This document shows, piece by piece, positions 13,325 to 26,084 of a stretch of 64,000 bases of DNA. Source of the stretch: Seriola aureovittata. Lineage: Eukaryota > Chordata > Actinopteri > Carangiformes > Carangidae. The DNA is taken from NCBI RefSeq assembly GCF_021018895.1, contig NC_079384.1, positions 5,070,140 to 5,134,139 of the forward strand, written 5' to 3'. Below the pieces are notes generated by a model. The model made no database searches, had not been told where the DNA came from, and saw only the letters and a program-made list of their open reading frames with translations. The position numbers and the translations under genes were made by a program. The first letter of the stretch is position 1. Every line of letters starts with the position of its first letter.

Positions 13325-13356
<32 letters not shown>
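13325..13356. repeat. (TG)n microsatellite
   Basis: An uninterrupted run of about 32 bp, on the opposite strand sense to the (CA)n array that begins about 90 bp downstream. Confidence 0.96.
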
Positions 13357-13357
<1 letters not shown>

Positions 13358-13444
13358 CTGTGCAGGAGTGGGCGTCAGTGATTTTTGTCCATATCATCTC
13401 ATCACGTATTAGTGCATATGTGCAGCTGACCTGGGATGCGTGTC

Positions 13445-13510
13445 ACACACTGCACGCACACACGCAGACACAGACACAGACACAGACACAGACACACACA
13501 CACACACACA

Positions 13511-13550
<40 letters not shown>
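13445..13550. repeat. Compound (CACAGA)n / (CA)n microsatellite
   Basis: The array begins with CA units, passes through a block of ACAGAC hexamers (about 13466-13492), then continues as (CA)n with a single TT interruption to 13550. Long His-Thr and Cys-Val open frames across it are artefacts. Confidence 0.96.
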
Positions 13551-13553
<3 letters not shown>

Positions 13554-13889
13554 GGTGTACTTTAACTCCTTGGCGCCTGGGTCTTCCTGTAGAGCTGGAG
13601 GTGGGCTGTGCGCTGCTGGACAGGCTCTTCCCGTTAAGGGTCCTGTGGTTACGGAGGGACCATGTGCCCATTCACCACTGTTTGTTTTCTATGTCATTAT
13701 GAGTCCAGCACTCCTTCACTGACCGGCCCCATCGAAATAGTCTTCTTTGTTAGACACACTCTCTCCCCTGTCATGGAACCATATAAAAACATTTGGCTAG
13801 ATACACTTAGGTGTGCTTAGAGGTGTATGTCCAAATCACACATACACACTCTCTCGACTCAGTCTCCTCTAATCCACATGCATGCACAT

Positions 13890-13943
13890 CCACACACACA
13901 CACACACACACATACACACAGATGTGCACACACACACAGATGT

Positions 13944-13976
<33 letters not shown>
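13890..13976. repeat. (CA)n with duplicated CAGATGTG interruptions
   Basis: The CA array contains two identical interruptions of the form CACAGATGTGCACAC spaced about 18 bp apart. This indicates a segmental duplication within the microsatellite rather than independent point changes. Confidence 0.95.
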
Positions 13977-13977
<1 letters not shown>

Positions 13978-15801
13978 CTTTCCATTCAGCCCTCCTCTCA
14001 TAATGTTTCTTTACTTAACATTTAAAGTTCCTGAAATAGGAATGTTCCCGAATCAAAACTGTTTCTCCAAGGGAGCGCTCGCTGAAACGCCGATACCATT
14101 TTGGTCCTGCAGTGCATTCTGGGTTATTTTGTTTGGGCAGCCACGCGCCGTCTCCTGCGCACAGCAAGTCAGAAGCAGAAAAGGAGAAAAAATGATTTGA
14201 TTTGATTATGATGCGGTGGCACGCAGGACGCACAGCACAGGAGATATTTTGTCTATTTTGCGCCCTGGCAGCATCTTCCCGCCACTTCTTTTCCCTGCAG
14301 TGAAACTCGAGTGTTGTTTTTGAGCGAAAACCATTTCAAAGCCAGTAGGTAAATTTGGGCAAATGTTGTGCTCAGGATATGAGATGGGGAGTGAGGGATA
14401 GACACTGGTAATTACACAGATCCTGACAAATAGCAGGTAGGCGGAGGAACACTTGGGTTTGGGTTTGCAGGTGGAAACAGGCCATAATATCCTCTAAATT
14501 TGCGAATGGAAAAAGAATATACCCTGCGTAACCTGTCCTCTGTGGTCTAGACAGACCAACACATGCATACTCCAGGGTGAAACTAAAGAGAGCAAACAAA
14601 GAGAAGTCGAGCGGAGCGTGTAAGAAAGCATTTTATAGAAAGTTTAGAAACTCAGCAGTGGGTAGAATATTTGAAGAAGAAATGTGGGTGTTAAAATCCT
14701 CTTTCAGTTTTTTCATGTTTACCTTTTTGTGAAACTTGTTCTGTGCTTTGAATAGAAACTGTGCAGAAATATAATGAGGAATATTATTATAACAGCTTCT
14801 ACTTTCATTCCCTAGTGCACTGTGATACCATTCTGCTCCGAACAGTTTGAATTCGACTCAGATTTGAATTCCTACATCTCGGTTATACACAGAAATACTT
14901 GGTCTGTAAAAACCAACTAAACTTGCCAAAGCCTCTATTATGAATATATACTGTTGAGAATACAGCAAAATATACTGTATTTATATGATGATAAAGAAAA
15001 AAGGTCTGCATGCACCATTTAACCCTGCAAGGACCACTGTTGCAAAATTGCATCATCACATTAGAGCAACATGTAACAGGTATTTGCAAAGGCCTCCCAT
15101 GTGGCTGCTCTGCATTGCTGGGGCATTTCATCCGGTGGCTAAGATGCTAAGTGGTCGAGAGGTGCTGTCCCAAAGACACTACACTACAGGAATCAAAACT
15201 TTATCCATTATTTGACAAAACTTTGTATGTATCTAACCATAAATGTGGTCGTACCGAAAGCAAAGTGAATTTTACAGGCAGCGCAGTTGCACACAGTTAG
15301 TGCAAAGAGGTGATTGGACGAGAATAGAGGTAAATTTGCGTTCAACTCTTATTTTGAAGCTTTATGACTCCGATTCATAGACATACAAAAACAAGAGGAA
15401 AAGAGAAGTCTGGAGGAAAATCACAGACAGAACTGGAGTTCCTGGTAAGTTTGGTCTGAGCTGTCACACGAACACACAGCACAGACACACTCCACACACA
15501 CATCTGTTGCGTACAGCCATAGTGAGCTAGTGAAACAATGTAAGGTGTTAAAACTGAATATAACACAGAATTCTACCTATTTGAAGATCAATATGAAAAG
15601 ATGGCATGTGTGTACCCAAACGTACACAGACACGCACTTTGGGGAGTTGCCTTTTCCAGCAACAACCACAGGCGCCCTGACCTGTCTGCCTTGTCACCGT
15701 TTGATGATGTCATCCGGAAGGTTCCAGCTCAGTAGCCACCACACAGCAGCAGCAAGACTGGGTGGAGAGGGCAGGTGCTCCACATCAGAGTCACTCCATA
15801 A
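13977..15801. other. Gene-free sequence with a CpG-richer patch
   Basis: No gene is supported. The interval 14040-14290 is richer in GC and CpG and contains GCATTCTGGGTTA, similar to one half of the ZNF143 binding motif, so it could be regulatory. The remainder is AT-rich and without repeats I recognise. Confidence 0.45.
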
Positions 15802-15821
15802 ACACACACACACACACACAC
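15802..15821. repeat. Short (CA)n microsatellite
   Basis: Twenty bases of uninterrupted CA. Confidence 0.9.
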
Positions 15822-15951
15822 TTAAATAAACATAAACACGCATTACACTTGCAAGCAGACAGCAAGGCAGCGACGGCGCTGTGGTCGGCACGCACACTGT
15901 GGACGTACAGAATGCAGAAATATGAATAAACATGCTCGCACTGTACATGGG

Positions 15952-15977
15952 ACACACACACACACACACACACACAC
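15952..15977. repeat. Short (CA)n microsatellite
   Basis: Twenty-six bases of uninterrupted AC/CA units, 130 bp from the previous tract. Confidence 0.92.
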
Positions 15978-16707
15978 TGGTTCAACCACAAGTGTGCCCA
16001 TGTATCAAACCCCACCCGGGACAGCCTCATTGTCCCTGGCAGCATTCACTGTTTCAAAGTAAAGTTTTCCCCCTAAAAAAAAAAAAACATCAACTCGATA
16101 TCCACCAATTACAAAAGCCACATAATTGTAATAATCACAGACTCGGGGGGATGAATCAAGAGATCTGCAAATTAAAACCCCAAAAGACTCCATCTCAATG
16201 ACAAGAATGAACCGCACTTCTATGAGAAATCAATTAAAACTCAATCAGGAGCAAAGAAACACTAAGGAGCTGCTGGCTTTTATACGTCACAACCAGCCAG
16301 AAACTCACCACAGCCTGAGGGACTCCAGCTTGTGGTTCCTGTAGTGTATATTGGTCGGCTTGAGTGTGTGTCACTAGTGTCACTTTGATTCGCCTCCCTC
16401 CAATAATCTCTTCATGTTTTTCCATAAAGATCAGCACATCAACTCGACATTTGCTGTAAATATACAAGACAGTGGGAGGCTCGCTGTCAATTACTTTCAA
16501 AAGAACGATGCACGTGTGTTTTTTTTTTTTAGACTAAAGATGCTGCAATCGCAGAAGTTCTTTATTTTTGCTTCATGCTCAGGAGGAATTGTTTGGAAAA
16601 ATCAAACTTTTGTTCCACAACTAATACTGTGTATTACAGTTACATTTAACGTTGGTTCACAGACATCTGATCTGTTGTATTATTGTTGCAACAAAAGAAA
16701 ACAGAGA

Positions 16708-16785
16708 TGACAGACAGACAGAGATAGACAGAGACAGACAGACAGAAAGACAGACAGATAGACAGAGACAGACAGACAGAAAGAC

Positions 16786-16845
<60 letters not shown>
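16708..16845. repeat. GACA/GATA tetranucleotide array
   Basis: About 138 bp of tetranucleotides. The left half is mainly GACA mixed with GATA, GAGA and GAAA variants. The right part (about 16786-16845) is pure GATA. Both frames on the minus strand read as Leu-Ser-Ile-Tyr-type repeats and are artefacts. Mixed GATA/GACA arrays are the Bkm-type simple repeats described on vertebrate sex chromosomes, but they also occur on autosomes. Confidence 0.95.
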
Positions 16846-17160
16846 GGGTGTCTCTGCAGCACCACAACACTTATGGTTCTAACAATGCACAACATTTACC
16901 TAAAATTGCATCTATTGAGATTTGGACATTGCACTTGGCCACATTAGGACTTCAATTATATTTCGATAAACTCTGCAGCTCTTCACAATAATAATACTTC
17001 AACATTTTGGGAAAAACACTTCTTTCTGAGAGTTACATAAGAAGATCAATATCACTCTCTCTCTATCCATCAGCCTTGGTAAACAAATCTCTTGTGTTGC
17101 TCAAAGTGTGCGGCAGACCTATTGACAACAATAGCAGTATGGCAGAGGGGCAGCTGCTCC

Positions 17161-17161
<1 letters not shown>

Positions 17162-17239
<78 letters not shown>
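17162..17239. repeat. (CA)39 microsatellite
   Basis: Seventy-eight bases of perfect AC/CA repeat, the longest pure dinucleotide run in the window. All open frames that span it are artefacts. Confidence 0.98.
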
Positions 17240-17241
<2 letters not shown>

Positions 17242-17949
17242 CTGGATGCAATTATAAGTGTTGAGGGAGAAAATAAAAAACAAATTATGAACACTCGATG
17301 TGGCTAATTTCTTCACCGAAGAAATATTTTCTCAAAGAATCACGCGGCCTCTTCTTGTTTGGTTTGCCGTGGCCGTATTTACTCAAAAGAGGTTGGTAAT
17401 AATTTCATTATTCCATGAAGGTATGCAAAATATAATTACTGTCATATTGCATTTCCATGTAGTGTGACACAACAGTATGGATGCTGTGGTTTCAGATGCT
17501 CAGCCGCTGCTACACACTGGGACTTTTTCAAGAGCCTGGAAACACAGTTTGTTGCTCAGTTCAATACACATTTAAAGGAAGGAAGCAATCCACATGATCC
17601 GTGCTTCACCGCTCTCCGCTGTTACTTATTTCCAATCAAAATGAAGTATACGACATATTAACAAGCTTTGAATGTTAACTTATGCGTGTGTTGTGCAATT
17701 AACAGTTAAAGATTTTAACAGCCTCGCCAGCTGATGTGTCAAATCTATACTGCTCCATATCTCGGCAACGCACCGCAGACGCGTAATTTACGACCGACTT
17801 ACCAAGCTGTAATTGGGCAGTTGCAGTTCCTCATGCAGGTGACGTCTAAGGTGCTTAAAAAGATTTTAATGCTTCAAATTAACTGTTTGAGCCCTAATGT
17901 CAAAACAGTTTTCCCTCATAGTTTCAGAGTTTGAATTTGACAACATTAA
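17240..17949. other. Gene-free sequence
   Basis: Nothing beyond short open frames is visible. Confidence 0.55.
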
Positions 17950-18197
17950 GTATGCAGTATTTTCATATCTGCCTATTTCAGTGGTCTCTACCATACATAC
18001 TGCTTACTGTATTATAGATATCACTTACATCCCCCTCTGACTATACATACTCCCTGTTGGTTGTTCTTCATTCTGTACATTCCTCCATCTTTATTACATT
18101 TCTACACTTTGCTATAGTTTGCACTGCGTAGTAAGATCATAAACTGCAGTTTGTTGTGCGGGTACTCAGAGCAATGACAATTAAGTTGAACCTAATC
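17950..18197 (+). mobile_element. 5'-truncated LINE 3' end
   Basis: The stretch is T-rich with several ACATAC / TGTACATT motifs. It ends in GTTGTGCGGGTACTCAGAGC followed by AATGACAATTAAGTTGAAC, which closely resembles the terminal 3' sequence of common teleost L2/CR1/Rex1-like non-LTR retrotransposons (AATGACAATAAAGTTGAA-type tail). No reverse transcriptase coding sequence remains. The 5' boundary is approximate. Confidence 0.5.
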
Positions 18198-18590
18198 AAA
18201 TATGAAAATATTTATACGCCAAGATGTCATTTTTTTAAAAATGGAAAATATACCCACATGCATTAGTCCGTCTCTCAATACGCCAGCCGGTCTGTGTCTC
18301 TCAGCCCCAAGCCCCTACCATCCGGCTGAGGACATATATCTTTAAAACTGCTTACAAATATAAACATTTATCTAAATGTCTCAAAACAGATGGTCATTTT
18401 ACTTTTTTAGAAAAGGCCACTCAAACAGTGGTAAATGAGAATATGTGGGTGTATCTGGGGAACTGTGTTTAGCTGCAGAGTTTATACCACCTGCAGTGTC
18501 CATGTCTGTTGTAACTACAGTAACTCGTCAGCCAGTACAACAGTACGGCTCATTGAAGCGTTTTAATAGTTTCTGGACAGTAATGGAGCT

Positions 18591-18735
18591 CTACGGCACA
18601 GGAGTATAATATCAGTGTCTACATCAAGCTTTGGCTACACAGACAATACTTGCTGGGATCAATTAATTGTTGGTATTGGTCTTTTCATGGGATTGATGGC
18701 AAATAAGAAAAGCACAGAATATGCTCAGAGTTATG
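18591..18735. repeat. Dispersed repeat copy 2 (pair with 8724-8872)
   Basis: This is the diverged second copy of the family described at 8724-8872, in the same orientation, starting with ATGGAGCTCT. The preceding 100 bp, ending in TTTTAATAGTTTCTGGACAG, may belong to the same element but is not shared with copy 1. Confidence 0.5.
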
Positions 18736-21700
18736 TTGTAATGACTGGCCTGCCGTATTGTTCCTGGTACCGATGAAAGAAACTGTACTCAAGCTAAAAT
18801 CCAGGCTATTTTTCACAGTTTCACATGACGATAATAACACGGCACATACAGTAGAAAAGTGTATTTTTCTCTTTCAGTCCAGCTCAGCAGTAGGTATCAG
18901 TGCCTCAGCACTTCGGTAACTAATCCTCCCACCAACCCCAGAGTGCACGCCACAGTCTTCACTAATCATTCCAACATTTCCATCTTATTAAGTAAGACAA
19001 TACATTAATTGCAATGGCATGCCGAGGCCTCCTGCTATGCAACGTTACCCCTCTTGGGTCTGCCACCGAAACCCCGCAGGCGCACAGCTGAGGCTGACAC
19101 GGAGAGTTCACGGCTTCCACTCTGCGTGCCGTGCAACTTTTCAGCAGCCACGGGTGCAGATTAGAGACGTCCGCTGTGCGCTCCTCGCCTAATGATTAAA
19201 TATCAGCCCGTTTATTGTGAGTGTCACTGATTGCAGCTCCGAGATGTGGCTCTTGGCAGGCTGCGAAGGCTGCGAACAGGACGCCGCTTCGGAGATCTTT
19301 TCTCTCCCCTGCTAATTGAGAGATACTTTGGTGGAGTGATTTAGTGAGTGTAAGGGGAACGGATTGGATGTTAAAAGCACATTCTTGATTCCGATGCAAG
19401 GACTGGATGGTTTTAATTCTCTACAGAAATCTGTTGAATTTATCTTGTGGTGTGAAAACGAATCAAATCTCACTTCCTGGATGCTGTGACTGTTTTTATC
19501 ACTAGCTTCAAAATTTCTCAACATGTCGGTATTTTACAGTGAATTTCCTCAAAGTACAGCCATCGTGACGAATAGATAGATATACAGACTTATAGACATG
19601 TTGTGCACAAGCCCTAATTGCTAGATTTAACAGCCAATGTAACTGCTGTTTTACCAGCCAAGTGGATATTCAGGATTTTAAATCACAGATTGTTACCTCC
19701 CACAGTTTGTTAAGTCTTTCCACTTGACTGACAGAAGGTACAGTATCCCTTAAAACAAATTTCTGTAAAATATATATTTACGCTAAAATCCTTTTCTTTT
19801 TCTTTTTTTTCAGCTTGTTTCTGTATTGGCGGCAGTGCCAGACATATTTTGATTAAATGGTCCCCTCTGGCTCATAGTTTAGCCAGAGGTATTGGGTTTC
19901 ACCTAAAATTAGCCATCAGACTCAATTTATTACCACAATTGAGAGGCTCGAAAAGTGCCCGTAACAGCGCCCCAGCTAACACGGACTAACCTTGGCCAAG
20001 CCATATAATGTTGCATTTTAATTCAGCTGCAGGAATTGCCAGCGAGGCCAAGCCCATTATAAGTTACACCTTTTTTTTTTTTTTCTCTCCAACCCAGAGT
20101 GGTGGAGCATGCTCGAATATTAACTGGTACAAGAGTGTTAGGCAAACACTAAAATCCAAGATAATTTTATTGAGGTAAGAAAACAGCTTTTCCCTGTCAG
20201 CTAGATGACTTTTTAAACCGGTTTTACGGGGAGGGTGGTGTTATGAAAGTGGGGACATAAGACACATATGTACCAATGCATTAAAATCTTTACAACCACA
20301 CATACACGCACAAACTGCAAACTACCCAGTGTGACAGTTTTTTTTTTTTGTTTTTTTTTAAGGCTTATATACACACTTGTGTTTTGCATGGAACAGTTTG
20401 TTTGTGTGAACGTCGAGACAGAATCACGTCAACCAGCTGAGATGACTGTTAAATGTTAGACGCTCCCGAATGATACTGACCACAGCAGCCTGAAGAAAAG
20501 CTACAAATCTGTTGCAGCCATGTGTCTGCAGGAATGTCAGGACTTTATCAAAGCTGCTCGGTTATGACAGAGCTTACACAGGTCTATTTTCTAAGCTCTA
20601 TGATCTACGCTTATCTGCTTATAGTTGGTAAGAGACAGTGTTTTTAAGGACATCATTTCAAATCTAATCCTAAACACTTCCAAAAGCAGCCACTTAGGAA
20701 ACAGGACAGCGATGCTAATAGTGAAGCTGCACTTTGTGTCAAGTGCTAATTAAAGACAGAAACAACAGAGACAAAGAGCAGTGAAGAGAGTCTTCAGTGT
20801 GCACCTGTATCTCTGCTCTATCTCAGTAACAAGACTCAAGAAACACCTTTAAACTGAATATCCAGTGACACTGTCCACAAAGACAGACTGTATTTATTAT
20901 TCATGAGTCCAACTTTTTACATTTTTGCATTGATATATGCATGTGTTTTTACTCCCAGTGCATGAAGTTGATGTTTCCCAGGTGACACATGTTACACGGT
21001 GTCTGTGAGGTGATGCAGTTTCCAGCTCGAGCAGCAGCAACAGCACCTTGAGCTGCATTATCGGGTTAATTTAGTCCATGTCTGCCGCAGCACCTGTGTA
21101 GCTTGGATGCAAGACTGATGGATGATCGCAAATCCTATTGATGGCCAATCATTGAATTCTCCTCATGTGTTTGAGCATATGGGTGATGGACCATTACACA
21201 TTTGGATTTTAAGGGAAATTTCACCATGGTGAAAAATGATTTTTTTTTTTCTTCCTAGAAGAAGTAATGAGGCAGCTGTAAGTTATGTTTACTGAAGGTG
21301 TTGATTTTATAACCCTCTCACATGGCTTTCCCGGTTTCTCCTCTCCTCCTCCCTCACTTGCTTTTTTCTTTTCTTTCCTTCTCTCCTTGTTGCTACTACT
21401 TCTCCTATCTGCACTGGAATCATCCACAGGCACTTTGCTCTCTCCGGCCTATTCTTAGCTTAAGCTGCGGCCGCTCCAGTAATATTTTTAAAGATTATTA
21501 TAGTATTCACTAACCCTTTTTTCCCCTTAGGCGCCCTTCCAGAGTTTCTTTTCCTCCCTCCTTCCCCCTCCTCCCTCTCAACTCTCTCTTTCTCTTTCCT
21601 CCCCTTCTACCTTTCTCTCAACAGCGATCTTTGGTTGTAAAATAATAGAGCATCAGCCAGCAATAATTTGCAGTCCAAACAGAGCCGACGCTGGCTGACG

Positions 21701-22789
21701 TTTATTGAAACCTCATCCCCCCGCGAGCTGGTTTCCCTTTCCCTCCCAACTCCGTCGCTGCATGTTTGTACAGACAGGGCCTGAGTCCTGGCCATTGCTT
21801 TTAATAATGAGGCCTACGGCCGGCCTTGGCTTCGGCTTTGGCTGAGTAGGGGGAGAACAGGAGGGAAAGGTGGGGGGGTGGGGACTGCTTTCATTGGCTC
21901 TCATTAATCCTGAATAGCAGTCGGCGGTGGTGGAGACGCTGTCAGACAGTCAGATGGACTGTACCTACAGGCAGACAGACAGGTACAGGTAATGAGGCTC
22001 CAAGCTGGATCAGACTGGGAGAGGGGGATGTCATGAGAGCAGTTGGGCTAATTGTGCACTGGTCAGTCCTGTTAACTCATGTTGGCGGGCACACGCAACA
22101 TTATAGAGAAATTTTGATATAAAGACAAAAACACTCTACCATGAAATAATCAAAAGTCATGGAGGGGATACAGTCAGACTAGCCCAGGCAGAGTAATCAG
22201 TCCAGGCTTAACATGTTCAGATACAACCCAATGCAAATTTGAGAAGCTGCAAGAGTGTCTTTTTATCACTAGCACTTAAAACTATAACAAAGACGTGGAA
22301 TATGAAATGCAAATGTTTCTTAGTTTGCAAGTCACCGTTTTTTACTTTGTACTTCTCAGTTTCTCTGAGTTTGGTCATTTCAGTAAACGGACAAATGTTC
22401 CAGGAGTGGCAATCTTCTAGGTTGCTCTTTATTAGTCTAATAAACTGTAATCATCATATCCTGCAGGCAACTCTGGGAATTGACCAGTTAACACTCCCTG
22501 AAAGTGTTTTGGTTGTAAGACAGCTGGATGCAGACCTGCAGATTAAACCCACATTCTGCGGCATCCCTTGGTCAGTGACATTTTCAGATTCAGATATCTG
22601 TGGCTGGGTGAAATTGGCTGAGCCAGAAGTCAGTTTACAGCCTTCTTAATGTGAGATGGCTGGACCAGATTACAGTTTTGTTCTTCAACCTCCCTGGTTG
22701 AAGAATTTGCAGACAAACAGATCAGAGTAAAATAGAAATGAATTAAATAAACATCACACAATAATTTTTTTATATATAAAAATGGTTCT
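18736..22789. other. Gene-free sequence with several enhancer-like patches
   Basis: No coding gene is supported. Three unique patches have the look of conserved non-coding DNA. The interval 19015-19290 is GC-rich and ends in CCTAATGATTAAATATCAG. The interval 19845-19960 carries a perfect nine-base-arm hairpin at 19864-19889. The interval 21600-21960 contains AATAATTTG and CATTAATCC-type motifs. The calls are by inspection only. Pyrimidine-rich DNA lies at 21335-21410 and 21515-21620. A 136-codon frame at 22239-22649 shows no domain. Confidence 0.4.
19864..19889. repeat. Perfect short hairpin
   Basis: Arms CCTCTGGCT and AGCCAGAGG are exact reverse complements separated by an eight-base loop. 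The hairpin sits inside a unique, enhancer-like stretch. The stem is too short for a canonical microRNA precursor. Confidence 0.8.
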
Positions 22790-23330
22790 TCAGAAGCGAA
22801 ATAACACTGCTCTAAAAGTTGGATTTCCTTTGGCAAGTTGTTCCAAAGTTAAGGGGCCCTGACAGCAAAGGAACTGTGTCCTAGACCTTGGAATGACCAG
22901 CAATGCACTACCAGTGGATGTCAGACTGTGTCCTGTATCATAAAAGCTCAGAAATATAGGGAGCGTCCAACCCAAGTCTGGTCTTAAGAGTAATAAGAGG
23001 AATGTTACAATCAATCCTTAAATGAACAGGCAGCCAGGGACGAAGTACAGTGACCTCATTTTGCAATTATTAATTGGTTGAAGTTGTCTGACATCGAGTA
23101 TTTTATTTCAACAACACACTTGTGGAGGGTTGCCATGTTGGACCATTGGTCATCGGCGTAATGGTGGAACTAGACATTATATTTGCAGATGATGTCACCA
23201 AATGGGAGCATCTAGATGGAAAATAAAATGGGGCCCAAAATTGAACCCTGAGGAACACCATAAGGTAAGAAACTGAGCCAGCCATTGACAAAGAGAAACA
23301 TCTATCAGATAGGTAAGACCTGAACCAATT
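22790..23330. mobile_element. Probable retroposon-derived interspersed repeat
   Basis: The sequence includes GGGCCCAAAATTGAACCCTG followed by AGGAACACCAT, TTCCAAAGTTAAGGGGCCCT and other phrases that I recognise as recurring in teleost interspersed repeats, most likely the 3' region of a non-LTR element. All frames are interrupted. Boundaries are approximate and the family is not assigned. Confidence 0.4.
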
Positions 23331-26084
23331 TAAAGCTACTTTACAACAGAAAACATTTCTCTCTAGAACACAACCAAATTAGTGTTAGTAACACAAAACC
23401 AGGCAGCAAAAGTACAATAATAATTTAATGGGAATGCAACATGATGAGTGACTGAAATCACTGCTGCTGAAACACCATTCACACCTGGTATTCACATGCA
23501 ATCTGTATCTTTTCTTGAGAAGCAAAAACACATGTTAATGCACAGGGTAAATGTATGCGGAACACTGGAATACTAGATTGGAATACTATTCACACTGATA
23601 GGTCGCTCACAATATGGATCTGAATATAATTACTTCTTTTGATCTAGGACGTCCATGTTTGGGGTCTGAGCCTCAATAAGATGTGAGAATAATTTAGAAA
23701 GGTAAGAATAACTAAGAAAGTACATCAGCAGTGCAAAAGGTGCTAGTTGGATTTTAGGCCCTGCAAAATCCCTGACTGTGAGACAGGTAGAGAGAGAAAG
23801 AGAGAGTATATTTAGGCAGATAGACAGGTGGTTACACAGTGAAATTAAACACTAATCTTCTCCTCAGTGTCTAAAGCCCCACTTACTGGAACTCCCGTGG
23901 ATTCCTCTGGTCAGCGGTCAGCTAAGACAAACTAATCATCACTTTCTATGGACTGAGGTCTGACCACAGTGCTGCCCAGGACAAGGCCTAGCAGACTGAA
24001 AAACGTCGAGTCCAGGTTCATTTTCCACTGTCGTCACCATCGCTAACGGTAGCGGCGCCAAAACCCTGTTAAAACATTAAATACTGTATCAATAATGACG
24101 GTTCAGCAATTAGTTACTTTTCCTCGTCACAATCTGGGTACACAAAATTGTTGAAATTGCGCCCTGTAAAGTGAAGTTTTAATTAAATAATATTTGGCAC
24201 GCTGAACAAGTTCCACCGCAGACAGGAAAAAAAAAAAATCCATACATTTCAGCAGACACAAACTAGTATAGAGGTGGGCTTGTGTTTCCTCGTACAGGGC
24301 TTCTGTGGCCAAAAACAATCTTGAGGAGCACAGCTGAATGTTTTCATTGTGTTTCTTCTGCTGAGTTGGGCACAAGAGTGGGTTTCTGCTACTCAGCGCA
24401 GGCTGAGGCTGGTTCTCTAACTCACACCCTGACCAACACACTTGATATATAAAAAGATGATACACACAACCAGACCCCCACCTGCCAAGTGCTTCATGCC
24501 AGTAAAAATAGCTTTCACTTGATAAATCAATAAGGGTCACCTGCCATAATACCTACTTATTAATTTGAATGATTTGTTTATCTTACTTACAGCCTGTTTT
24601 ACCTGTTCTCAAATATTGTCCCTGCCCACTCTTTCTAACTGTACACCATAAAAAATTAAAGCAAATGACTCTCTGTTAATCAGGCTCCTGAGTGAATGCC
24701 TGTTACTCTGATTAAACGGCTGAAAATGGTGCAGACAAAAACATACTTTTATGAAAATGTAAGTAATATGTATAATTTAGACACTGAATGTAGAAGTAGA
24801 AAATGCATGAAAGGTCCATGTATTCTGTAAAAAAAAAAAAAACTGTAGTTGGTAGATTTATGGATTACACTGAGTAATAGCCTTGTTATGTGTTATAATT
24901 TATCATAACAGGAATCGAGTTTAAACTTCCCTCATGTATATTGGACCTGGAACGAGAAAGAAGAGATAGACTTTAGGCAACGTTTGCCAAACTTATTACC
25001 GACATTTGAGAAGCAGCTATACTTGCAGTGGTTGAGAGAGCTGAACACACAGAAAAATCAAGCAAATAGACAAAACTCAAGCAAATAAAGCAACACATCG
25101 GTTTCAACAACACGCATGTAAAACAAATGCTCTGCAAATGTATACATACTGTATGTAGTACCAGCTATTTTGACTTGTTGCAGTGGTAATATCATTAACA
25201 ATGGCACCATTCAATTCAAGTGTCCCATTAAGCGATGGTGTGACAATAAGCCAGCAAGCACAACACAAGGACCCTGAGACTGAAGCAGCTAAATGGAATT
25301 TAGCCATGGTTCATTTTGCTTTTCCTACTGTGACATGAAAACGAAAGCCACTCCAGTAACAGTGGGAGTGGATATGCAGCAAATGAAAAGATGCAGGAGC
25401 TTTCCACTCAGCACCATAACCAAACCTTAACACAAGCTAAAATATCAGCAACATAAATAAGCACAAAGATCTTGTGGATTTTATTTTATTCCAGGAGGTC
25501 TGCGGGTGTCTCCCAGCAAGTCCATTTTTAGCACTGTGACACTACTACAGCACTTAAATTGCATATTTTAGTCCTCCTTTCAGTTCTTATGGCAATCCTG
25601 GACAAATACTCCCCCCAATGCAACTGTAAATGGGAAGCCCCTGTCCTCTCTCCTAAATGTCTATCAGCTAACATGGAGCTGCTTCTGGTGATTTTCTCTC
25701 TGACCGTTCCCTGTCCTTCCTCCGCCTCCTGATCATCGGAGGAACGGGGAAATTAGACGGGACACTTCATTAATGTGCAGAGATTAAAAGCTTCAGTGAA
25801 TGTCAGACTGGTGTGATTGCAAAGCACCAAGAAATCATTTCTGGGAGCCTCTTGATGTGGAGTCTGTGTGTGCGAGTTTGTTTCGTTGGGAGGAGTGTGA
25901 GCAATCTCCAGGGGCATCAAGGGGCCACACGTCTCATGTCACATTACGCAGATCTGGTGATCCCCCCCGCCCCCAAACCCCGCCCTGTCCCTGGAATAAG
26001 ACAGGATGAATGGATGTGTGAGTGGAGAGTTTAGTGGCTAGAAAGTAAAAGATACAAGCCTGTGTACAAAAACATATACAGAAA
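23331..26084. other. Gene-free sequence
   Basis: No gene is supported. A 137-codon minus-strand frame at 24127-24540 and several shorter ones lack domains. The interval 25690-25800, with CTGATCATCGGAGG and CTTCATTAATGTGCAG, is a weak candidate for conserved non-coding DNA. Confidence 0.5.

Noticed and set aside
16646..16895. Leu-Ser-Ile-Tyr repeat protein frames
   Set aside because: These are translations of the GATA/GACA array.
24127..24540. 137-codon minus-strand frame
   Set aside because: Contains a poly-Phe run from a poly-A tract and no recognisable motif.
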